Assembly (NCBI GenBank): GCA_003661365.1
Contig: QMVZ01000045.1
Span: 1 to 10,218, forward strand
Origin: Thermoproteota archaeon
GTDB taxonomy: Archaea; Korarchaeota; Korarchaeia; Korarchaeales; Korarchaeaceae
Length of the DNA: 10,218 bases
Direction of reading: 5' to 3'
Shown here: positions 1 to 5,843 of the stretch, piece by piece
Numbering within the stretch: the stretch's first letter is position 1
Layout: each line of letters begins with the position of its first letter
Translations under genes and position numbers: made by a program
The notes under the pieces: generated by a model
Seen by the model: only the letters and a program-made list of their open reading frames with translations
Database searches by the model: none
Told to the model about the DNA's origin: nothing

Positions 1-131
1 ATGTGGGGACCGTGCTCCTTCGTCCTGGCCCCCAGAGGAATAAGAACGACGTCATACTCCTTGAGAACCTCCTCAGCCTCAACCCAAGTTAAGTTCTCTA
101 TTTTGACGCTTTTCCTCCTTTTATCTGGCAT
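1..131 (-). CDS. Creatininase family protein, N-terminal fragment (cut by window edge)
   Basis: Only the first 43 residues are inside the window; the gene runs off the left edge. The visible part has the opening of the creatininase family: a LTWVEAEEVL helix, then DVVLIPLGARTKEHGPH, which carries the first metal-binding motif of these amidohydrolases. The family hydrolyses cyclic amides or formamides at a two-metal centre (creatinine, or intermediates of flavin, F420 or PQQ-type pathways); the substrate cannot be told from this fragment. The usual motif is GSxEQHGPHLP; here one residue is inserted and the order is K-E-H, a variant I believe occurs in some prokaryotic members. The ATG at 131-129 is the first start after an in-frame TGA at 137-135, and a GAGGT Shine-Dalgarno at 144-140 sits eight bases upstream, which supports this start. 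It is divergent from the secreted-protein gene at 288. Confidence 0.85.
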   Translation of the reverse strand, partial: MPDKRRKSVKIENLTWVEAEEVLKEYDVVLIPLGARTKEHGPH

Positions 132-139
132 ATCTCATG

Positions 140-144
140 ACCTC
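140..144 (-). promoter_or_regulatory. Ribosome binding site of the creatininase-family gene
   Basis: Read on the minus strand the bases are GAGGT, eight bases before the ATG at 131. This is the clearest Shine-Dalgarno with normal spacing in the window; most other genes here look leaderless or have SD-like bases touching the start codon. Confidence 0.6.
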
Positions 145-256
145 AGTAACGTTACAGAGCTCAGCAATTTATTATTATGGATCAGAAAAAGCTATTCTAG
201 TAAATAAGTGAAAAAGCATCTCTATTTCAATGCTTGCAAAGCTTTCAGGATTCTAA

Positions 257-264
257 TTTAAAAG
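257..264 (+). promoter_or_regulatory. TATA box (box A) for the secreted propeller operon
   Basis: TTTAAAAG is centred about 28 bases before the ATG at 288, the spacing expected when transcription starts at or next to the start codon. No Shine-Dalgarno precedes that ATG (CAATACCTTAG), so the mRNA is probably leaderless. Inferred from spacing and composition only. Confidence 0.5.
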
Positions 265-287
265 AGCATTTTATCTCAATACCTTAG

Positions 288-3038
288 ATGAGGAAAACCT
301 CTAAAACCCTTCTAGCCACCGTCTTTATTGTCATTTCGCTTATAGGATTCTTGACAGGCATTAAAATGCTTGGAGAAAAGGAGGAGGGCACGATTACAGT
401 TCCTCCGCCTTCTAGGCTACCTGAACCTACCCTTACTCCCACAGTTACACCTACACCCAAACCTCCTGAACCGGTATTAGAGGTAAACCCGTACGATTCT
501 ATGATTTCAGAGGCAAACACGTCTTTCCCTGATCTTCTTGAGGATAACCCAGATTTGGTCGAAGAAATAGCAAGAGAAATGTCTTCCCAGCCATATAGAT
601 CAACTTACGTGCCATGTAGAATAGTAGAGTGGCTTCACCCAGAGGTGCACGGAGTTGCAGTCGTGGACAATGAGGTTCCAAGAAACATTAGCGAGGTAAT
701 TGATGGCTTTATCTCCCTTCTTGATGTTCTAAGGCGGGTCGACCCGGAACTTAACAAGGGTTTAGAATATAACGAGAGAATCGAGAGAATTAAGGTCTTA
801 TGCATGGCATTCCTCTACAGGAACTTCAGCGCTTCCTGGATTGAGGAGAATTACAAATTCGTAAAAAAGGCCATGAACCTGGCTGGAAACTACACAGGAC
901 TTGTTGAGTGGAATCCACAAAAGGCTGATGTCCTAATTGCGCTTTGCGAAGACATACCAGAGAGCCTTATGAAAGGAAAGGAGGTCTTCATCCTAGCTGC
1001 TGCAGATTCCTTACCATCCTTCTTTTACTACTTCCATTTGGGGCCAAACGGGGAGAAGGGCTACAATGAGTACGTTCCTCGGGACTTAGAGTTCATAGAG
1101 GGTCTTGGGTCGAATAACAAGTTCGATGAGAGGAATTGGACAGTTCTTCATATTGTGAACATCTTATCGGATATGGAGAAAGGAATGTACATCAATCCCT
1201 CGTTCTGGAGTAAAAACGAGACTGAACAGTTTCAGATAGCGAGGATTCTAATTGCTAACGGGTATCTCCTCTCATTTAGATATGAGAATGGTGTGTTGAC
1301 GTCGAAAGATCTACCTTTAACTTGGCTTTGGAATTATACAACGGAACACATCCTTCTACTGAAGGAAAATTGGGAATTGCAGGATTATTGGAGGAAAAAT
1401 CTCCTTAAAGACCTTCCAAATGAAGACCGCTGGAGAGATAAGATATATAGAAGGAATATGGAAGGAAGCGACCTTCTTCCTTGGATCCCAGAGATATTGA
1501 TGGACCTCCACAGGAAGCTTGTGAAGGTCTTGTGGGATAAAGGAAGTCATGTAGATAGAGCCTACTTTTACGCAGCGGCCATCTTTCATGATAAACTGCT
1601 TCCGAACCTATCTCTATGTAGGGCATCTGAGGACTTCACCTATTACCGGGATCTTGACCTCGGAAGCCTAGAATCTGCATTCATGCAGAGTGTAGGACTG
1701 CCTGCGTTCAAATGCGTGGGTCCTCTCGCTGGAGAATTTTCTCACGGAATTGCCCTTCGATTCACTTCTATTGCAAAAAACGCATTAGTTGAGGAGTTAA
1801 GGGCGGATAACATAACTAACATCTTGATCTTTGAAGATCGTTACTTCCCCTATCCCTGGCTTTTTGAAGAAGTTGCTTTATCAATGGGAGACGAATACGT
1901 TGAGATAGAATTCCCTATCTACGGCTATTTTGTTGCTGCATACCTTTTATTTGACCCAAAAGAGGTTTATCTGAGCGATGTCCACATATTAGGCGATGTC
2001 AACGGGGATGAGATCTCAGAATTGATTCTGGAAAGAGGCGAAAAGGAAGTCCTCGTTAAGGAAGAGGGAGGAGAGGAAGTCTGGAAGACAAATGGGTCCG
2101 CCTTTCTTGTCGTTGGAGATGTGGATCGGGACTCAATAAACGATGTTATCGTTTTTACCATATATCGTGAAGGAGCATATCTTCTAAGCGGTAAAAACGG
2201 TCGGATTATGAGGAAGATCGATATATCACGACGTGCCAGCGGAGAGTACTCTCCTCTTTGTTCGAAAAGGGTTAAGGATATAAATAGGGATGGAATTGAC
2301 GAAATTTCGCTTACAGTCAAAGGACAAAGCGTTCTTCTAAGTGGAAGCGAAGTGATGCCCCTAGAAAAGGCGAAAATATGGGTAAGCCTAAGCAAAGACC
2401 TCAAACCAACGTTCTATTTGTCTTTCCAATGGAGCGGCGGAGAGTGGGAGATAATCATACCCGAATTGCTTGAGTACCCTAAGCTCGTTGACCTAGTTGG
2501 AGATCTTAATGGGGACGGGGTTGGAGAGGTCCTATTGGCGAACTTCTCCCCGAAAGATCATGCCCTTTACCTAACGTGTTTTAGCGGGAAGAACGGAAGG
2601 GAGCTTTGGAATACTTCCCTAACCTTACCTAAAGAAGCTCTGGATATGGAAATGGCAGTACTCTCGGTAATTGACTTGGACAAAGATGGAAATGAGGACA
2701 TACTCTTAGCATACAAGCCAACTCTGGGAGATGTAGAGAGACCTGAAGACTGTCTTTATGTGATAAGTGCTAATGGAAGCCAGATGTGGGCACTTTCCCT
2801 TCCTGAAATAACTTCCCTCATTTACGTTAAGGATTTGGGCCTTCTGATTGGAAAAGTTGGATCGATTGAGCTTGTATCCTTTGAAGGAGAGGTTTTGTGG
2901 GAGACGAATGTAGGACTTCAGAGAATCGTCTCATTAGATTGCATTGAAGGGCTTGTCCTTGCATTCAGTTCGTCTGGAAGAATAATTACCCTAGATCCTC
3001 AAAGCGGGACCATCTTAGAAGAAAGAGGAGGTGTTTAA
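288..3038 (+). CDS. Membrane-anchored extracellular protein with C-terminal FG-GAP/VCBS-type beta-propeller
   Basis: This 916-residue protein begins with a signal anchor (basic MRKTSK, hydrophobic helix about 7-27, no lipobox cysteine). A Pro/Thr linker follows at about 39-68, including TLTPTVTPTPKPPEP. Residues 70-560 form a domain I do not recognise; around 461-490 SAFMQSVGLPAF and SHGIALRF faintly recall the transglutaminase-like fold, but no catalytic Cys is in place. From about 565 come five Ca-binding-type loops of the FG-GAP/VCBS kind: DVNGDEISE (570), DVDRDSIND (611), DINRDGIDE (665), DLNGDGVGE (740) and DLDKDGNED (797). They are interleaved with PQQ-like strands such as GKNGRELW and EGEVLWETNVG, so the C-terminus is probably a beta-propeller outside the cell. 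Thirteen N-X-S/T sequons suggest glycosylation. The ATG fits a leaderless start. The last eight bases overlap the next gene, implying one operon. Function unknown; surface binding or sensing is a guess. Confidence 0.85.
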   Translation: MRKTSKTLLATVFIVISLIGFLTGIKMLGEKEEGTITVPPPSRLPEPTLTPTVTPTPKPPEPVLEVNPYDSMISEANTSFPDLLEDNPDLVEEIAREMSSQPYRSTYVPCRIVEWLHPEVHGVAVVDNEVPRNISEVIDGFISLLDVLRRVDPELNKGLEYNERIERIKVLCMAFLYRNFSASWIEENYKFVKKAMNLAGNYTGLVEWNPQKADVLIALCEDIPESLMKGKEVFILAAADSLPSFFYYFHLGPNGEKGYNEYVPRDLEFIEGLGSNNKFDERNWTVLHIVNILSDMEKGMYINPSFWSKNETEQFQIARILIANGYLLSFRYENGVLTSKDLPLTWLWNYTTEHILLLKENWELQDYWRKNLLKDLPNEDRWRDKIYRRNMEGSDLLPWIPEILMDLHRKLVKVLWDKGSHVDRAYFYAAAIFHDKLLPNLSLCRASEDFTYYRDLDLGSLESAFMQSVGLPAFKCVGPLAGEFSHGIALRFTSIAKNALVEELRADNITNILIFEDRYFPYPWLFEEVALSMGDEYVEIEFPIYGYFVAAYLLFDPKEVYLSDVHILGDVNGDEISELILERGEKEVLVKEEGGEEVWKTNGSAFLVVGDVDRDSINDVIVFTIYREGAYLLSGKNGRIMRKIDISRRASGEYSPLCSKRVKDINRDGIDEISLTVKGQSVLLSGSEVMPLEKAKIWVSLSKDLKPTFYLSFQWSGGEWEIIIPELLEYPKLVDLVGDLNGDGVGEVLLANFSPKDHALYLTCFSGKNGRELWNTSLTLPKEALDMEMAVLSVIDLDKDGNEDILLAYKPTLGDVERPEDCLYVISANGSQMWALSLPEITSLIYVKDLGLLIGKVGSIELVSFEGEVLWETNVGLQRIVSLDCIEGLVLAFSSSGRIITLDPQSGTILEERGGV

Positions 3039-3909
3039 GATCAGAATAAGGATACGAAGACCTCTATATATCATATCCTTGGTAGTGCTTGCAATTGCAT
3101 TGTTCTTACCCTTGCGCTTTTACAGAGGACAAGGAGATAACTATAGTTGGATAGCCATCCTTGAATCCAAAACATGTAGCATTGAGACAATTGCTTTAGA
3201 GTTGAATGACGGCTATCTCCTGCTTTCAAACGATTTCATATGCGACGCTCCTCCAGATGTTCTTATATTCAAGCTAACTCGTGATGGAAGGCTAGCTTGG
3301 TCGAGGATTCTAGCTAGCTCACTTGTTACCTGCTCTATGAGTTTTGGGAACTTAGCACTTCTCATTGGAATAGATGTAGCTGATGCTTGCTTTTTCCTGA
3401 AGCTAGATGAAAGGGGAGAAGTTTTGGAGAAGGAATACTTCGTATTTACAGATGGATCCAAGGAGTACTCGATAAGATGGACTGGTATAACGAGAGCTAG
3501 GGGAGGCTATGCTTTAATAGGCTTGGCACATCCCTTATACAAGGTTGATGAGGCTTCCTTGGCTTTGTCTATGCTTGACGAAGGCTGTAATATCCTTTGG
3601 GTCAAGATCTATCGAGGAAACTTAACGGAATTGGCTCAAGAAACCTTGCCCAGGTCATCGCCTAAGATCTACTTCCTTGAAGATGGATTCCTCCTTCTAT
3701 CCTCTCTTGTAATGAGAACAGACCTACAGGGAGAACCTAAATGGTCTATCATGCCAGTTCTCAAGGAGTTCGAGGTATGGAGCCCTATAGGATACAGATA
3801 TGATGAAGGCATTCCTTTAAGCTTCGATAAGCTAGTTGTCCATGAAGGCAAGTACTACCTCATCTCAAGCATGTTTTTTCTCCGTGTGGGTGGGCGCGCG
3901 CAAGGCTAG
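3031..3909 (+). CDS. Second membrane-anchored beta-propeller protein, 3' end frameshifted
   Basis: As it stands this frame gives 292 residues from a GTG start that overlaps the previous gene by eight bases. The GGAGGTG at 3027-3033 is a strong SD-like run but touches the start codon itself, so initiation is probably coupled to the upstream gene. The N-terminus is basic (FKIRIRIRR) followed by a membrane helix at about 11-28, predicting an outward-facing body. The body has repeated blade edges: DGRLAWSRIL (85), DERGEVLEKEYF (126), DEGCNILWVKIYRG (183) and DLQGEPKWSIMP (231), alternating with GGYALIGLA-like strands, as in beta-propellers with WxKxYGG-type repeats. The frame breaks after about residue 280: residues FLRVGGRAQG lead into a TAG, while the natural continuation lies in another frame up to 4118 (separate entry). 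Restored, the protein would have about 361-362 residues. Function unknown. Confidence 0.75.
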   Translation: MFKIRIRIRRPLYIISLVVLAIALFLPLRFYRGQGDNYSWIAILESKTCSIETIALELNDGYLLLSNDFICDAPPDVLIFKLTRDGRLAWSRILASSLVTCSMSFGNLALLIGIDVADACFFLKLDERGEVLEKEYFVFTDGSKEYSIRWTGITRARGGYALIGLAHPLYKVDEASLALSMLDEGCNILWVKIYRGNLTELAQETLPRSSPKIYFLEDGFLLLSSLVMRTDLQGEPKWSIMPVLKEFEVWSPIGYRYDEGIPLSFDKLVVHEGKYYLISSMFFLRVGGRAQG

Positions 3910-4118
3910 AGTATCTATCTCTGAAGTACGGCCACAGACTGAGGGTGGATCTTCCCATAAAACTCTGTCCTAAATGCAAGAGCGTGCTTCCTAGCCCAAT
4001 AACCTCACAAACTCCTTCAACACAGCTTATAGATAAATACCATTCTCTACTCTTGTTTGCATTGCTAATTTTGCTCTTTCTTTTCCTATTTTTACTCAAA
4101 ATTAGAGGAATCAAGTAA
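3903..4118 (+). other. Out-of-frame 3' continuation of the second propeller gene (CxxC motif and C-terminal membrane anchor)
   Basis: In the frame with codons starting at 3906, the DNA reads RLEYLSLKYGHRLRVDLP, one more propeller-type strand pair, then LCPKCKSV (CPKC at 3966-3977), a Ser/Thr/Pro linker (SPITSQTPSTQ) and a hydrophobic helix LLLFALLILLFLFLFLL followed by KIRGIK and TAA at 4116-4118. This is a sensible end for an archaeal surface protein: stalk, transmembrane anchor, basic cytoplasmic tail. It has no start codon of its own in a suitable place and directly follows the break in the upstream frame, so it is best read as the missing end of that gene. The break lies between the T6 run at 3874-3879 and the GC repeat at 3894-3901. 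Confidence 0.7.
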
Positions 4119-4146
4119 ACGAAGCTAGATCTTCTTAAATCTAAGA

Positions 4147-4512
4147 TTAAGGGGAAATGTACATCAACTTGTCCTCAGAAATGTCGTACTCGTACTTAAG
4201 GCGGGCCTTATTTACTGTTTCGGCAAAACTTCCAGAGAAGGATACTCTTATCCCCATCAAATCGCACAGCCTGTTTATTATGGAACACACTATTACTCTA
4301 GCCCCATCTTCGCCAAAAAGGAGTTTTAAAGAATCAGCTAGTGCCTCGGGAGATCTTAAGAGTTCTTTTGGGAGCATTCCCTTAAGATCACACATCAGGG
4401 AGACTATTGCTTCTTGAGCTACATTACCGAATATATTCTTTAGAGTAGACTCTACTGCGTCGACGTATAGCACGTCAAAATCCTTCTTTTTGTCCCTAAG
4501 GAGTTCTGGCAC
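4147..4512 (-). CDS. Small helical archaeal protein of unknown function
   Basis: This 121-residue protein is soluble and nearly all helical. Residues 16-90 have the pattern of a small conserved archaeal helical domain: an acidic start DAVESTLKNIFG, then GMLPKELLRSPEALADSLKLLFGEDGARVIVCSIINRLCDLMG. That phrasing recalls the NOD5-like output domains of archaeal regulators, but this is a memory-based resemblance, not a confirmed family. The first available start after an in-frame TAA at 4524-4522 is GTG at 4512, with a TATA-like TTTATTT about 27 bases upstream and no SD, suggesting a leaderless transcript. A GTG at codon 14, after AAGGAT, is an alternative start. It stands alone, convergent with the propeller operon and divergent from the gene at 4789. 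The opposite-strand reading frame is Ser-rich and looks like its shadow. Confidence 0.65.
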   Translation of the reverse strand: MPELLRDKKKDFDVLYVDAVESTLKNIFGNVAQEAIVSLMCDLKGMLPKELLRSPEALADSLKLLFGEDGARVIVCSIINRLCDLMGIRVSFSGSFAETVNKARLKYEYDISEDKLMYISP

Positions 4513-4535
4513 TGCATGTGCTTAATATCTTTGGG

Positions 4536-4542
4536 AAATAAA
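4536..4542 (-). promoter_or_regulatory. TATA-like box for the small helical protein
   Basis: On the minus strand the bases read TTTATTT within CATTTATTTCCC, centred 27 bases from the GTG at 4512. The spacing suits a leaderless archaeal transcript. The whole gap is AT-rich, so the match could be chance. Confidence 0.35.
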
Positions 4543-4694
4543 TGATTAACGTTTCAAAGCGTTTCATTTTCATTCAATTTTGTTTTAAACCTTTTCAAAG
4601 ATATGTATTTTAACATAATAAGCGATGTTTTGTAAAAATAAAACAGGATCTCAGCTTTTTGTTACTTTTTAGCTAAATAGGGTAATAACAATGT

Positions 4695-4713
4695 AATCGA
4701 AAGATTTTCGATT
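4695..4713. repeat. Perfect 8-bp inverted repeat with 3-base spacer
   Basis: The sequence is AATCGAAA, GAT, TTTCGATT, a perfect palindrome. It lies about 75 bases upstream of the GTG at 4789 and about 35 bases before the likely TATA box. As DNA it could be a dimeric regulator's operator; as RNA it would only form a weak AT-rich stem with a tight loop and has no following T-run, so a terminator role is less likely. No second copy was noticed in the window. Confidence 0.4.
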
Positions 4714-4746
4714 TAAGAGAAGAGAGTGCCTTCGATCTTAACCTAA

Positions 4747-4762
4747 AAGATATTAAGATATT
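4747..4762 (+). promoter_or_regulatory. TATA-like promoter element of the TM2/SHOCT gene
   Basis: Two tandem copies of AAGATATT form an AT-rich element centred about 34 bases before the GTG at 4789, predicting transcription from about 4780 and a leader of under ten bases. Consistent with this, no Shine-Dalgarno stands in front of that GTG. Confidence 0.4.
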
Positions 4763-4788
4763 ATCGCCAAATCTGATGGGTCTCCTGG

Positions 4789-5694
4789 GTGTCTTCGAAG
4801 AAGAAACCCTGGCTGGCTGCTCTGTTAAACCTGGTTCTACCCGGCTTGGGTTTCATATACGTAGGAGGTCTTGGGTGGATCGTTGTAGGAATAGTTCTGA
4901 TCGTCTTCTTCTGGGGGCTGTCTCCAATAGCTTGGTTCTTGGTTACTGGCGCAGGCCTGAAAGAAATCTCTGGCTGGACTGTCTTGGCTTTAATAACAGG
5001 ACCTCTAGGAGTTTATGCAGCCGGTCGAAAGAATAAGAAGATGCAAGAGCTAATAAGTCCTCAGCTTCCAAGGCCTGAAACTTTACAATCTCTGCCTAGC
5101 AAAGGGTTAGAGCAAGACAGGGAGGAAAAGCTTCGAAAGCTTGAAGAAGCACTCCTAGACGGCAAGATTAGTGAGGAGACTTATTGGGAACTTAGAAGAA
5201 AATATGAGCAACCTCAAAAAGAAGTAGAGGCAGAGAAACTTTCCTTAGATCCTTCTGGTCCTAAAGAACTTAAGAAATGCAGAAAAAAGGGCAATGAGGT
5301 GAGTATAGTCTGTCCATCTTGCCGCAAGACCACGATTATTAAAACTTCTGCTTTTACAACAGATTTGGAAGAGAGATCAAGGATGAATCTTAAGGAAACT
5401 GGAGAAAGCATCACTCTAGGCCGAAATCTAGGCTGGCTGCTAGGTTTTATCACGGCGGTCTTTGTTGCAGGAGGAGCATATGTTTTTGTGGGGCTTTTAA
5501 CCAAAAATACTACCATAGCTTACGTTCTTGCAGTGTTTCTGGTGCTTGCTTTAGCTAGGCCAATTGGTTACTATATTACCTTCCAAATTTTCGGCAGAGA
5601 GATTCCAGTATGGCTTTTCCAATGTAAGAATTGTGGAAAAAACATGATCTTGGTATCAAATGGGTCTGAAACTTATTTGCTCATGAGAAAGTGA
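4789..5694 (+). CDS. Polytopic membrane protein: TM2-like N-terminus, SHOCT helix, zinc ribbon split by two membrane helices
   Basis: This 301-residue protein has three parts. Residues 4-80 are a basic start (KKKPW) and hydrophobic helices with LNLVLPGLGFIYVGGLGWIV, the PGxGxxYxG signature of TM2-like small membrane proteins. Residues 111-141 (EEKLRKLEEALLDGKISEETY, continuing ELRRKYEQ) match the SHOCT pattern, a short cytoplasmic helical motif. Then come a CPSC pair at 175-178, two membrane helices at about 214-238 and 243-270, and a CKNC pair at 279-282. With two helices between them both cysteine pairs would lie on the same, probably cytoplasmic, face and could form one zinc ribbon. The GTG is the first start after an in-frame TGA at 4774-4776. 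Family and function are unknown to me; a membrane-associated scaffold or quality-control role would be speculation. A 33-codon frame follows its stop by five bases. Confidence 0.75.
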   Translation: MSSKKKPWLAALLNLVLPGLGFIYVGGLGWIVVGIVLIVFFWGLSPIAWFLVTGAGLKEISGWTVLALITGPLGVYAAGRKNKKMQELISPQLPRPETLQSLPSKGLEQDREEKLRKLEEALLDGKISEETYWELRRKYEQPQKEVEAEKLSLDPSGPKELKKCRKKGNEVSIVCPSCRKTTIIKTSAFTTDLEERSRMNLKETGESITLGRNLGWLLGFITAVFVAGGAYVFVGLLTKNTTIAYVLAVFLVLALARPIGYYITFQIFGREIPVWLFQCKNCGKNMILVSNGSETYLLMRK

Positions 5695-5699
5695 ATTCA

Positions 5700-5801
5700 A
5701 TGAGCGACGACTCAAGCTGGGTAGGGATACTTAAGACAATATCCTCGAAAAGAGGAGATAAGGGCTCTGAACGCATATATGACATCAATAATCATCTATG
5801 A
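5700..5801 (+). CDS. Possible small ORF (33 aa) behind the TM2/SHOCT gene
   Basis: An ATG five bases after the preceding TGA opens a 33-residue frame that starts MSDDSSWVGILKTISSK and ends in IYDINNHL. It is hydrophilic and Ser/Lys/Asp-rich with no membrane segment, and no SD is seen, although closeness to the upstream stop would allow coupled translation. It may be a true small protein, the remnant of a longer gene, or chance. It is convergent with the radical SAM gene, whose stop is 42 bases further on. Confidence 0.25.
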   Translation: MSDDSSWVGILKTISSKRGDKGSERIYDINNHL

Positions 5802-5843
5802 CCAAGATCTTTATTTGAAAGTTCTTTATGATCATCTTATCGA

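Larger units (their letters stand above)
4513..4788. other. AT-rich intergenic regulatory region between divergent genes
   Basis: This 276-base gap separates the divergent genes at 4512 (-) and 4789 (+) and is the longest non-coding stretch in the window. It is visibly AT-richer than its flanks. It holds a TATA-like box for each gene, an 8-bp palindrome with a 3-base loop at 4695-4713, and a tandem AAGATATT pair at 4747-4762. No reading frame of note and no tRNA-like fold were seen. The purine-rich segment AAGAGAAGAGAG at about 4715-4726 follows the palindrome. Confidence 0.5.

Noticed and set aside
1..207. Plus-strand frame over the creatininase start
   Set aside because: The minus-strand frame has a Shine-Dalgarno and a family motif; the plus-strand product is Ser-rich and shows no family features.
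288..380. Lipoprotein signal on the first secreted protein
   Set aside because: There is no cysteine near the end of the hydrophobic helix; it is a signal anchor instead.
1967..2404. 145-codon minus-strand frame inside the first propeller gene
   Set aside because: Ser/Arg/Pro-rich antisense of the Ca-binding repeats; no motif.
4119..4146. Inverted-repeat bits (CTTAA/TTAAG) between the convergent genes
   Set aside because: Stems of about five AT-rich pairs with mismatches; expected by chance in such sequence.
4157..4417. 86-codon plus-strand frame opposite the small helical protein
   Set aside because: Its product is Ser/Pro-rich and patternless, while the minus-strand product has regular amphipathic helices; it is the shadow.
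4513..4788. CRISPR repeats, tRNA or other RNA gene in the longest gap
   Set aside because: No repeated unit of 20 bases or more, no GC-rich cloverleaf, no T-loop sequence.
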